Shown: positions 1 to 9,559 of the stretch, in pieces | Numbering within the stretch: position 1 is the stretch's first letter | Layout: the number at the start of each line of letters is the position of its first letter | NCBI GenBank assembly: GCA_030762175.1 | Contig: CM060833.1 | Span: forward strand, 71,711,501 to 71,775,500 | Reading direction: 5' to 3' | DNA: 64,000 nt | DNA from: Metallyticus violacea | Taxonomy: Eukaryota > Arthropoda > Insecta > Mantodea > Metallyticidae | Notes under the pieces: model-generated | What the model was told of the DNA's origin: nothing | What the model saw: the letters and a program-made list of their open reading frames with translations, nothing else | Databases searched by the model: none | Translations under genes and position numbers: made by a program

Positions 1-539
1 TTATGGATTAATTAAGGTTTATTTACGCAATATGTGGTCTCAAATCCAATACTTATTCCCTTACATGTTGAATAATCTATTTTCACTTGAAAAAAAATAC
101 CATAGGAACTAAGCTAATTATACCATTATTTGTAGATAAAATATGAATGTAAAATAAAAGCAGTTACCATTATAGCTTTCTTGGCCAAAATATGTTCCTA
201 TATTTGCTTAATCTTTCTCTATGTAATTAATTCCAACGCTTTCACAGTTTACATTATTATTTTCCGCATTTCGGCTTTGTCTTTCTTTGTAATTTTGTCA
301 GAGAATTGCCAAAATATTAGTGTGTTATGCCCATTAGTTAAATGCTACTTTGTTTTGAATACTACAGATACTATTAATGTGGTAGACATAATGCTATTTC
401 TTATCTTGAATATACAGTTTAAAATATATGCCGCGTAAACAAAATCGCGTCAACAAACAGTTCATGGAGTAATAATTAGCTCCGAAAAGCTCTCTCGACG
501 CCCGGCACAGTCGCTACACTAGAGTATGTGAGGTTTATG
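1..539. other. AT-rich stretch, nothing recognised
   Basis: No gene, tRNA-like box, repeat copy or transposase similarity was recognised here. A short 85-codon open frame at 181-438 is hydrophobic and AT-driven; I see no family resemblance and treat it as chance. Confidence 0.5.
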
Positions 540-1835
540 TTGTCAGGTACTCTTTAGACAGAGAAAGGATTATTTGCCATCTCTCTCCACGGCGATGCAA
601 GCAGATCATACACCCGGTCCAGAACCACTGTGGCATCAGTGGCGAATTGGTCATTTTCTGAACGTTCATCAGAGTCGCTTGAAACTTGACATGAATCCTG
701 ATCCTCATCTTCCGCTTCTTCTAAATTGATTATCAGCTTGTCAGTAATTTTATCAACAAGTCCGTTTTTTTTCCGAGTAAAACTATTCAATGTTTTTCAC
801 ATGATCGCATGCTTTTCTCCAATTTTTCGCAGTCACCTTTTCAGTTGCATTATCAATCGCAGTGATAGTTTTACTAAGGTACGCACATGCATTTCTGCGA
901 TGGTGTCTATTTCATACATTTTGAAATTATCCTTTTCAATTTAATAAGTTCACACAAAACTGCTTTTGTCGGTCGTGGATAAAACTCGATGTGCGTATTT
1001 CGGAGCCATGGCTGCATATCGGTCTTCAGTGATGACGAAATGGAGGCCTTATTAACTTCTACCGAGTGACTGGTAGCCATTGTTCATAACAATGAGAGAG
1101 TGTTTGGTAACAATTTGTTAACGAACCAGTTGTTAAATACATTACAGTCCAGTACTTCGTGATAGTTCTTTGTGGATTTTGATTTAAAATTGAACAACGA
1201 ATTGGGAATGAATCCAGGGGGACATCCGACATTTAAAATAATAATCGCTGATTTTTTCCTATTGGAGCTTTCAGAGGAAAGTAACTTTCATCGAGTTTGC
1301 ATTTCCATACTTTATTAATGTAATTTACATTCACCCACATTCCATTTTTCACAAAAACCCGAATCTGTTTGAAACACCATTCCAACTTTCCATTAAACAT
1401 TTTCTTCCTTGTAATTTTTAACGTAACTAATTTTGATTTTTTTAAGAATTTGTCTAAAGAATCATATAATGCCTTTCAATAATTCCTCAGCCTTTAGTGA
1501 GCTATATATATTCTGCAAACTCGGCAGAAAATCTGTTCGATAAAGAGAATAAACACTTCGTCTTATAGCAGCGGCAGCGGTTATTCTGGGTTTTCTGTTC
1601 GGGCGCTTCTTACCTGGAGTTCGCAAATCACTTGCACTTGTTTCAGATTTGTTTTGCTATTAAAACACTAGTAAGACAGTACGCGCCTGTAGCGGCAGCA
1701 CTGCTTTCAACTATACTGGACAGTCGCCTTCCCCCATTTGAAAGCTTCACATTCATCACTAAAAAACCTTGTGAAATTCACAATCATGTCCCTGCCATCC
1801 GACTTACGACTTTTCTGCCCTTTTCAATCTGAAGA
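540..1835 (-). pseudogene. Decayed DDE transposase/endonuclease remnant
   Basis: Read on the minus strand across several frames, this segment keeps the order of parts seen in a common arthropod DDE-superfamily transposase: an N-terminal linker with a TPGKKRPNRKPRITAA-like stretch (about 1580-1620), a WVNVNYINKVWKC block (about 1310-1345), a GKNQR...NVGCPPGFIPNSL block (about 1195-1250), an NWF-NKLLPN block (about 1100-1135) and an acidic C-terminus (554-790). The first catalytic site, normally DETWVN, reads as NGMWVN, and the second, normally a DNA motif, reads as NN followed by a frameshift near 1065-1085, so the catalytic aspartates appear lost. In-frame stops and at least three frameshifts are present. 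Family assignment rests on motif memory, not a search. No terminal inverted repeats were found. It is inactive. Confidence 0.7.
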
Positions 1836-2161
1836 CCAAGAGACATGAGCATAATGAAAACGAGATAATTAAAAATCATTGGAAGAGACTGTAATTGTAT
1901 CTCGGAAAACATTTTCTGTGCACAATGTCACTCACAATCTCTAACTCAAACTATAGAGGCCAACTTTAGCTCGAACATCGCCATTATCTTTACAAAGCAC
2001 AGTCAGGCATAAGGGTAGGAGTGGGAAGGAAACTTGAAGGGCTGCCGTTAAGGAATTTCCAGTAATTGTGAGAATGGACAGATGCCCATTGCTAGAAAGC
2101 GTCAGCAGAAAGTGACAATCTAAACCTCACGGACTCTAGTTTTTTTGTTTTTTTGTTTTAA
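1836..2161. other. Unassigned AT-rich spacer
   Basis: No feature recognised. The last 30 bases are a T-rich run that probably belongs to the poly-A tail (minus strand) of the adjoining SINE A copy. Confidence 0.4.
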
Positions 2162-2715
2162 TTTTTTTACTACAGAGGAACCACAGGCGTGGACAGTGAT
2201 TATATATGAAATAAATTTATATATTGGGAAAGGATTGTTTTTAAGGAAGAAAACGTTCCAGGCATAAGTTTAGGGTATCTCCCCGGTATTTATTTTGTCG
2301 GTCCTGGTGGTGTAGTGGTTACCATACTTGCCTCCTAAACCCAAGATCGCGGGTTCGAACCCGGCCAGGACCGATGGAGTTTTTCGGGCGTAAAAATCCT
2401 AAGTATGGCTTCCTTCGGAAGGGAAGTAAAGCCGTGGGTCCTGTGTCGTACATTTACGGCACGAAAAAGAACCTCAAGCCTGAAAGAGAGGCCTCTGAGC
2501 AAAATTTGTCGGCCGTTTCACGCCCTGAGTTCAATGGGACGCTGATGACCTGAGCTGTTAAAGAGCATCCATAAATAAATCAATCAATAAAATCCCGGTA
2601 TTTGATATTTATGAGGACTGAGGAAAACCTCGAAAAAATCTCAGTTAGGGATGACGGTCCTAGCGGGATTCGAACCTCTGACCTCCCGCTTACGAGACCT
2701 CGGCCACCCGTGGCG
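2162..2715 (-). mobile_element. SINE family A copy, interrupted by SINE B
   Basis: Minus-strand SINE A in two pieces, 2162-2291 (body and 3' end) and about 2594-2715 (tRNA-like head), separated by a plus-strand SINE B. The head shows a class II tRNA-like A box (GTGGCCGAGGTC type) and a B box GGTTCGAATCC-like block at about 2670-2680. The body shows the family landmarks CCTCAGTCCTCAT and GGCCTGGAACGTTTCC-like blocks. The interruption duplicates CCCGGTATTT at 2282-2291 and 2594-2603. The copy is complete apart from the insertion, and its 3' tail runs into the T-rich stretch at 2140-2170. Confidence 0.88.
2298..2593 (+). mobile_element. SINE family B copy, full length, nested in SINE A
   Basis: tRNA-like head at about 2300-2373. 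The 7-bp acceptor stem GGTCCTG/CAGGACC is perfectly complementary, the A box is GGTGTAGTGGTTA and the B box is GGTTCGAACCC. A body of about 190 bp follows (GGGCGTAAAAATCCTAAG, CCGTGGGTCC, CACGCCCTGA landmarks), then an AAATAAATCAATCAATAAA tail. It is flanked by the 10-bp duplication CCCGGTATTT. It best matches the consensus inferred from the six copies here, so it is probably among the younger ones. Transcription by RNA polymerase III from the internal A and B boxes is expected for this kind of element; whether it happens here is unknown. Confidence 0.9.
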
Positions 2716-2734
2716 TTAGAACTGAAGCAACTAA

Positions 2735-2832
2735 TGACAAAAACGTTAACTTTTTCTTTCTTATCGTTGCTAAAATCCAAATTTAAAAGATTTACTGAAG
2801 ATAAAAACCGCATATTGCTGGTGGGTACAAAC
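2735..2832 (-). repeat. Repeat F, copy 1
   Basis: About 95 bp on the minus strand that matches 8131-8226 on the plus strand. Shared blocks include GCCCACCAG or ACCCACCAG, TTTATCTTCAGTAAAT, TTTAAATTTGGATTTTAGCA and ACGATAAGA. I estimate identity near 90 percent by eye. The family is not identified; it could be a piece of a LINE or DNA transposon. This copy lies directly beside the SINE A at 2162-2715. Confidence 0.75.
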
Positions 2833-2840
2833 TTAATCTA

Positions 2841-5540
2841 ATATGAAGTATACTTTCAATATTCTATTATTGTTTTCTTTCAAAACATTATGAGTTGCAA
2901 ATTAAATGATTACCCTCAAGTACGCAACAAATTTTTAAGTAAATGTAGTTATTTAAATTCCAATACCCAAAGAAATAATTACAATGGTTTGCAAAAGTAT
3001 ATTTTAACTAATTATGAAAACTGAAACTACTATCGCATACTTTGAGTTTAAATAGCAGTAACTTGCTCAAAAAACTTAAACTTTGCACTAGCAGGTTGAT
3101 ACTGATCCTTCGTTTTGATATGCCTTTGGTTTAATTTCTAAACGACACGGAAAAGCATTGTTAGCTTTTATTTTTTGTTTTATTTCAATTTTTAAAACTT
3201 AATTTCATTTTCTGTGTTACTTGTAAAAAATTAAATGAGAACTATGCTTTATATCTCACATCTCAGCATGAACATACAATGCACTCTCTCTTTTCCTACT
3301 GCTTCTGCTCTTGAAAATAATTTAATACTTCGATCTCCGGCTTTAAACCGAAGTGCCCGGAAATATAGAAAATTGCTTCAAAGGAAATTGTTGGTGATGA
3401 TGCAAGAAATGCAAGAGGAATGAAAAAGGAGAGCTAAGGGGAATGAGCGGTTGAAGCGGAGAAAACAACAAAGGAAAAGGGGTATTAAAAACTAATGAAC
3501 ACTAGCTTGAGAAGTGAGGGGAAGTGGTAGTTTAACGATGAATTGGAAGAAGAGTAGTAATAAAGTAAAATACGTTCAGAAGTGTTCACTTGTATATGAC
3601 GATAAAATGCCTATAGGGTTTAGAATTAAAATGAACATTAATCATCTTAACGATCCGTTGACAGATAGCGGTTACTGAGTGCATGGGAAGAAGATTCTGG
3701 AAACACCTGTAGCATGATCCGAATGCTGCGTCTGCAGTAATGCGATAAGTAAGTAGGTAGGAACACAATTTTCCGACTGCCGGAGGACGGATGTGCGTTT
3801 CTAATCTGCAATAATCCAAACGTCGTTGCCTTCCTCGCTCGAGACGCACCACTCAATATTCTCCCCGCTAACAACTCATTTTCCTATTTATACAAGCCGC
3901 CAGCACTTTAACCCCACTTGTTATGCCTCGCTTCTTTGCGCTCACACTATAAGCAGTGAAACAGAACCAGCAGCAACAGCTGGGTTTGAACTAGGCGTCG
4001 GAGGGACAGAGAGAGAATATGTTCTATACTCATATTACAATTTCCCACGCTACTAACTCCGCATTCAAATCATGCCAGTTTCAGCTGTTTCTAACTTCTT
4101 TTGTTAGCATTCACGTCCCAGTTTATAACGATTTCTCTTTAGAATATTCTCTAGCTCGACTCCCAAGCTAAATGATATATTTATTTGTGTGAATAAATTC
4201 GCTACATAGCAACATATTCTCTGTTTGCAAGCTTACATTTGTTCTCATTTTGCTCTCCTCAAAAAAGGTAGGAGGAAAATTTTAAACTACGGATTCTATC
4301 CGCTCCATCGTATTTGAGCACAGGTGAACCCCCGCGGTGCCACAATCCCCATCTATTAGACATTCGCAGACACAAACAGGGCTTTCATTTCAAAACTTAC
4401 CGGTCTGATTAACTTTCTATTTAAAATAAATTAACTTTATAAAAAGAAAACACGATTATTTATATATTGAAGTGGTGGTTTAAAACCAACATTTTAAATA
4501 TTCTAGGTTTCACCCTCTCACCCTCAGTCACTCCCATCCCTACCTTATAAATTATAATCCTTTCATTTTAAAGGAAATTCAGTTATTTCTTTTGCCTTCT
4601 TCAGAAGTAGCCTTGAGTTGTTATTGTTTCAATTTAGATCGAATGTAACTAAATAGATTTTGAAAATTTGATATAATTGTGCGTTGGTAATAAATCGTTT
4701 TTAAGAAATTGCAAAATATAAGCAAATTAGTCGAGTTCAGAAATAGGCTGTTTTATTGTAATATTAATAATTATAATATTATCCAACTACGTTTTTCATC
4801 CTGCAATTAACTAACTTTAACTTTTATTCTGTCCAAATTCAAACAACAGCAGCAATCTAGGTTGCCAGGCAAAGATTACAACATATGTAATAACACTTTA
4901 ATCCTCTTTAAAATCATAAAGTAGAGGTGCCATTTAAAATTTCAAAAATAGCGTGGCCGGAAGTGAGTGGGTAAAACCTAAAATGTAATAATTTGTTTAA
5001 TTTTCCCTCTCCAATATTTAAATTGATATGTTTGTTGCTTAAATTCAATTTCTTTAAAATATTTATTCAAACTGAAAACTCGATGATTCCATGTCGCTTC
5101 GGATTAGCCCTGTAGGAGCGGTTACCCCGCTTCGGACGTCGGATAGCCCCAAATATCTCCTCCAGATTCGAAACCTGAGTCGCCTAGTTCGTACGGAGAA
5201 ATCAGAATTGTCACAGGACCCGCAAGAGAATAGATAACTTCTGAGATAGCAAATAGTATTAGTCCAGTTATGCAATGAAAACAACATGAGAATTAGACAA
5301 CCATCTGTAGCTGTTATCAAAAATAGAACGATTGTTCCAATTATTCAAGTGAAATATAGTTTTTAACTGCGAAATTGTGAAAGGAACTTTCATTGTTTCA
5401 TTGAATAAAGACAAGAAATCTATTGAAGTCATGTTTGAATAGATTCAACGTTCTTCTATAGGAAACAGATAGACTTAGGGATCAATGGACAAAGGAGCAT
5501 GCATTTTGGGCCAGTACCTTGGAAAAACCAGACGCGTTGC

Positions 5541-5580
<40 letters not shown>

Positions 5581-6179
5581 AGGACAGCGAGTCCGTCTAT
5601 ATGAGATAGGAAACAGGATATCGTTATATAGAACCAAAGAACCGAGACATTGATGGTAGCTGGAACGGGATAGGCTTTATTTACCCATGACTTTAGTATA
5701 GTCTTTCAAAGATAAACGAGCTTGACCCAGCGTGTTTTATAGCCAGGAAGATACTAATTAATAGTAAAAGCAAAAAAATTAACTGTACTTATTAGCGTGT
5801 TATTTACTTTGTCACATCTCTCCACTGTTCATCTCAGCTGAGGGAAAATGTACCAAAGATTTTAATAAGCCTACTGTCGCTCTGTTTGTGACGTTTATAG
5901 TATCCTAATTCTCTTGCCTCTTCTCGTTGCAACCGTTAGTTGCAGTGTTCCTTATTTAATACTACAATAATACTGATTTTGGAATTAACGTAAGGTTGAT
6001 TTACTTTAGATTCATATATCGTCTCACAAAGTATAATTGCGCAATAAAGCACATAGTTCTATTCAACAAATTTTCAGTCACACTAATTACACATGGTAAG
6101 TCATAAGTAATAGTGGTGATAACAGAGAAGAATGGGGATGTATACGACGAAAATAAATTATGGATGTAGAAGAAAGGTC
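2841..6179. other. Unassigned region with poly-T tract
   Basis: No gene or repeat copy recognised in about 3.3 kb. An uninterrupted run of about 30 T lies at 5544-5573 and could be the poly-A tail of a minus-strand retroelement, but the flanks do not match the SINE families here. Short open frames at 3586-3874 and 5063-5320 have no recognisable motif. Confidence 0.45.
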
Positions 6180-6547
6180 CTTCAAAAGCGTATTTCTATA
6201 AAGATGTTCCGACGAACTAAACTGAACTTTGAGAGGACGAAAGTAACGAAGAAAGCAAGAAGGGAAAGAGAAAGCAACAAACAACAAAGAACCTGAAATT
6301 CAATAAATAAAGGAAAATATAAGAGAGAGCAAAAGTGAAGGAAAAGGAGAGAGTGAGGGGGAAAAGCGGAAGAAGAAAAAAAGTGTAGAATGAAAGGTAA
6401 GACATAATTAAGAGAACAAAAGCGATGAAGGGAAAAAATGAGAGTAACTATGACGTGGAAGAAGACAAATGAGGGATGAAAAAAAAAACAAAACAAAAAA
6501 AAACAACAACAAATGCTTCAAAAGATTATTTCTATAAAGATGTTCCG
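6180..6547. repeat. Purine-rich tract between 32-bp direct repeats
   Basis: Two direct copies of a 32-bp sequence (CTTCAAAAG, two variable bases, then TATTTCTATAAAGATGTTCCG) lie at 6180-6211 and 6516-6547 and differ at two positions. Between them the plus strand is strongly purine-rich (A and G runs, about 6215-6515). Open frames on the minus strand here are low-complexity products of that bias (Phe, Leu, Ser rich) and are not genes. The arrangement resembles an insertion flanked by a long target duplication, or a duplicated segment separated by an expanded purine tract. Confidence 0.75.
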
Positions 6548-6669
6548 CTTAGAAGTATCAAGAAATGAATGCTCACCGTTTGAAAATCAGAGGAAGATAT
6601 TTTATGCTTTGCATTTTACAAGATATAAAAACGCTCAAAGTTTATCCGAGTGCAACAATAGTTTGTGTT

Positions 6670-6709
6670 CATGCAACGTACAGTGTTTACATGCAACGTA
6701 CAGTGTTTA
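6670..6709. repeat. 20-bp perfect tandem duplication
   Basis: The unit CATGCAACGTACAGTGTTTA occurs twice in direct succession at 6670-6689 and 6690-6709 without mismatch. This is a simple local duplication, probably replication slippage, with no associated feature. Confidence 0.9.
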
Positions 6710-7039
6710 ATGTGAGCACAAGCCTGACCCGTACTGAGTAGAGTGACAAACATATGTGGGCGCCACAACAGTACGTGTGGTAAGTAAAAAAAGAACTCTT
6801 GTTAGCGTGTACAACGCCGTGTTCGCCATGAGTGGAAAACTGTAGGGCAACTAAAGGTTTATGCATCGAGTTACATTTTTAAGCTTGACCAGTTTCTATA
6901 TTAAGCTATGCATAACTTTATGATAATAAACTGTTATTTACACTTCAAATTATTACTTACTTCTCTACTTCTGTAGAGTGGGGCACACTCTATTACCCGA
7001 CAGTCACAGATATTGCAAGCAAACAAAATCGGTTTTAAT

Positions 7040-7316
7040 AATGAATGAATGAATGAATGGTGTTTAACACCCTTTTTGCTACGGAGGCACCACAGACGAT
7101 GGATACTGATGATGCATGAGATGAAATTATATATTTTAAGGAAGGAATCGTTCCAGGCCTAAATTTAGGGTAGCTTTCCGGCATTTGCCATTTATGAAGA
7201 ATGAGGAAAGCCTGGAAAAAACCTCAGTCAGGTAGGATGGTCCTGGCGGGATTCGAATCCCAGACCTCCCGCTCACGTGTCTGCGCTTTAACGACTTCGA
7301 CCACCTTTGACGGTAC
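7040..7316 (-). mobile_element. SINE family A copy with 12-bp target duplication
   Basis: Minus-strand full-length SINE A. The tRNA-like head lies at about 7245-7313 with B box GGATTCGAATCCC-like at about 7248-7262. The body carries the GGCCTGGAACG-like block, and the 3' end reaches the GTGTTAAACACC-like motif. The 3' tail on the minus strand is a CATT tetranucleotide array (7041-7060). Perfect 12-bp duplications ATCGGTTTTAAT flank the element at 7028-7039 and 7317-7328. The head is somewhat diverged. Confidence 0.92.
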
Positions 7317-7328
7317 ATCGGTTTTAAT

Positions 7329-8130
7329 GTTTATGCTATTAAATTAAATGCTATAAAAAGAAATTTATGTGTATATTGAAATTTATTTAAATTACTGTAG
7401 AAATACGTGAATTTGGAACAATAGTTTTGCCCCCAAAACTATAGAGAACTACTCGAAAGATCTAGAACATTTGTGGCAAGTTCTTTGCAGTAATTCTTCG
7501 TTTGAGTTCAACTACATCTGTAACTGTTCCTTAAACGGAGATAGGATGCACAATTTTATTTCAGAATATTCCTCTCCCTGCGCCTTGATTAAAAGTCATT
7601 ATGACCTCTTACAGTGAATCTCTTGATATTTGAGAGTCTTTAGGAAAGCCTCTACGGAGACTCATATTTAGAGTGAATAATTTTAAAAAGCAGAAAAGAA
7701 AATAGATATTTGTATATAAAATCTTAATTAAAGCCCTGGGGTATTGATGATTGCACTGCCTTGTTAGCTCTAGTTTACATAAACTTTGTCATTTGTTTTA
7801 GGAATTCAATAAACCCCCACCCACCAACGTGAAATAGCGGAAAATCGATGAACCAATATTGGTGGAATGTTGCGGGATTTTATAAGGCAGATGCGGCATT
7901 TAAGATCATAGGGGAGATTCTGTTTCCCGCTAAAGTATGCACTTCTGTCGATATATGGCGGTAGTCTTGTCACTGTGCAAGATGCTGGTTGCGTCATAGA
8001 ACATAATCCTAGATGTATTCAACATCAAAACCTGATCATTTCATGCCTTAAGAAGAACGCGAGAGTTGTAAAGGCTTGTAGTGTATGTATACTTTAAGGA
8101 TGTAAGAAATGTTAATAACCATTTTGAACT
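7329..8130. other. Unassigned region
   Basis: About 800 bp without a recognised feature. A 63-codon minus-strand open frame at 7806-7997 shows no known motif. Confidence 0.4.
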
Positions 8131-8226
8131 GTGTGTTTGTGCCCACCAGCGCTATGCGTTCTTTTATCTTCAGTAAATATTTTAAATTTGGATTTTAGCA
8201 ACGATAAGATGGAAAAAGTTAACGCT
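8131..8226 (+). repeat. Repeat F, copy 2
   Basis: Plus-strand relative of the repeat at 2735-2832, sharing GTGCCCACCAGC-like, TTTTATCTTCAGTAAAT and AAATTTGGATTTTAGCAACG blocks. Neither copy shows clear flanking duplications, so the full length of the parent element is unknown. Confidence 0.75.
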
Positions 8227-8857
8227 CATAAATTATGCATTTACCTTCTAATAAAATAAAATGGGAACAAGGAGAGATTTTTTAGTTAACTTTGCCGCTA
8301 ATTTTTTTCATATTTTAGAATGTGTACTATAAGGGGATTTTTTGTTTTGTTTTTGTATTTCCTTTCCTTGATTGTCAAGAATAAAGTTAAGATAAAATTA
8401 ATGTATGTAATTGTGGCACCCTTGTCTCATTTTTAAAACTATAAAGTCTTGTCTCAATTCCCTATAAGAAAAATGCACATATCTCTACCACCATCCCCAT
8501 AATAGGCTCCGTTGGCCCGTTTCACTCTCAGAGGTTACCCTTCCATATTTAACATGCTTTGATTGGTACAGTATTACTTGCTTTCTTAGCCTTATTGGTT
8601 TCGTTCTTTGGATATGTTCGTACCAGTTTGGTTTGTATTTTTAGATCTTTGGTTTGTGTCTAATTTCTTAATTGAAATGTAATATTAAGAAACGTGGCTT
8701 GAAACATGTCTAAGAAATTTCATATTTACCAACTGTAATATTTTTCTGACCGACCTATTTATGACCCAGTTTTCAGTTTCATGAATTAACTTCGGAATAG
8801 TATGATTTTAGCATTGTATTTTTTCTTGATTTGTTTCGCAAGGTTTCTCTAGTTGCA
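8227..8857. other. Unassigned region
   Basis: No gene or repeat recognised in about 630 bp of T-rich sequence. Confidence 0.4.
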
Positions 8858-9079
8858 TCACACATACTTTGGAAAAAATTTAAACCAGTTTGCCAATAAT
8901 GAGACCTGACTCCCTAAATAGTTGTAGTTCTCTACCTGTTCTATTGTTTTATCGTTCAAAGCAATCTTACATCTTATTGACTTCTTTCCTAAAAATGCTA
9001 TTTGAATCACATTTATGACTTTTAGTCCGAAAAACAATAAATTAGGATTTTTATCACCTTTGTTCATGACTGTAAGCAT
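8858..9079 (-). pseudogene. LINE reverse transcriptase fragment (C-terminal side)
   Basis: The minus-strand open frame contains KSIRCKIALNDKTIEQVENY followed by NYLGSQVS. This resembles the segment after the catalytic site in arthropod non-LTR reverse transcriptases, where an inserted KI..N...IEQV..F.YLG motif precedes the thumb. About 70 residues remain, far short of a full reverse transcriptase of roughly 250-300 residues, and no catalytic YxDD box is near. It is a 5'- and 3'-truncated fragment in the opposite orientation to the larger LINE downstream and appears to belong to a different lineage. Confidence 0.6.
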
Positions 9080-9559
9080 ATTATTCCAACATGCTTAAAT
9101 ATATAATCACTTTTAAAGCAATTTTATAATTTTTGGTTGATGAGAAAATAAAACAGATGTAATATTATACCATTTTCAAGACAACTGACTCTACTTCTCG
9201 ATAAAGACAATAAATTAGCTTTTGTAACTGAATTTTATGTGTGAAATAAATTCAACCTTCACGAGCTTTATTTCAGAATATGTAATATATGAAAGTCAGT
9301 CAGAACGCAATGCATCCCATTTTTCTCTTCAAATAAAATGGTAATATGGCAAATTTGAATTTGGCGCTATTACTTCTGCATTCCTGCTTAGTAATATGCT
9401 GCTTAAGCCAACAGGCGGCATTCGATTTAGAGAATAAGAATAAGTCAATGAGATATGATAGAATGCGGGAGATGAAACATCAATTACAGTTCTGGAAAAG
9501 CTGAATAGGGATGCAATACTAGATATCAACACCTTTAGACGCTGGGCTCGTCGCTATAT
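9080..9559. other. Unassigned region
   Basis: No gene recognised; AT-rich sequence between two oppositely oriented LINE fragments. Confidence 0.4.

Noticed and set aside
2300..2373. Possible functional tRNA gene
   Set aside because: It has A and B boxes and a paired acceptor stem, but it continues into a repeated body and tail with flanking duplications and recurs elsewhere, so it is a SINE head.
5544..5573. Poly-T tract as the tail of a minus-strand retrogene
   Set aside because: No coding remnant or target duplication could be found next to it, so the origin stays undecided.
6182..6496. 104-codon minus-strand frame rich in Phe, Leu and Ser
   Set aside because: It is the complement of a purine-rich low-complexity tract; no start context, domain or conservation argument supports it.
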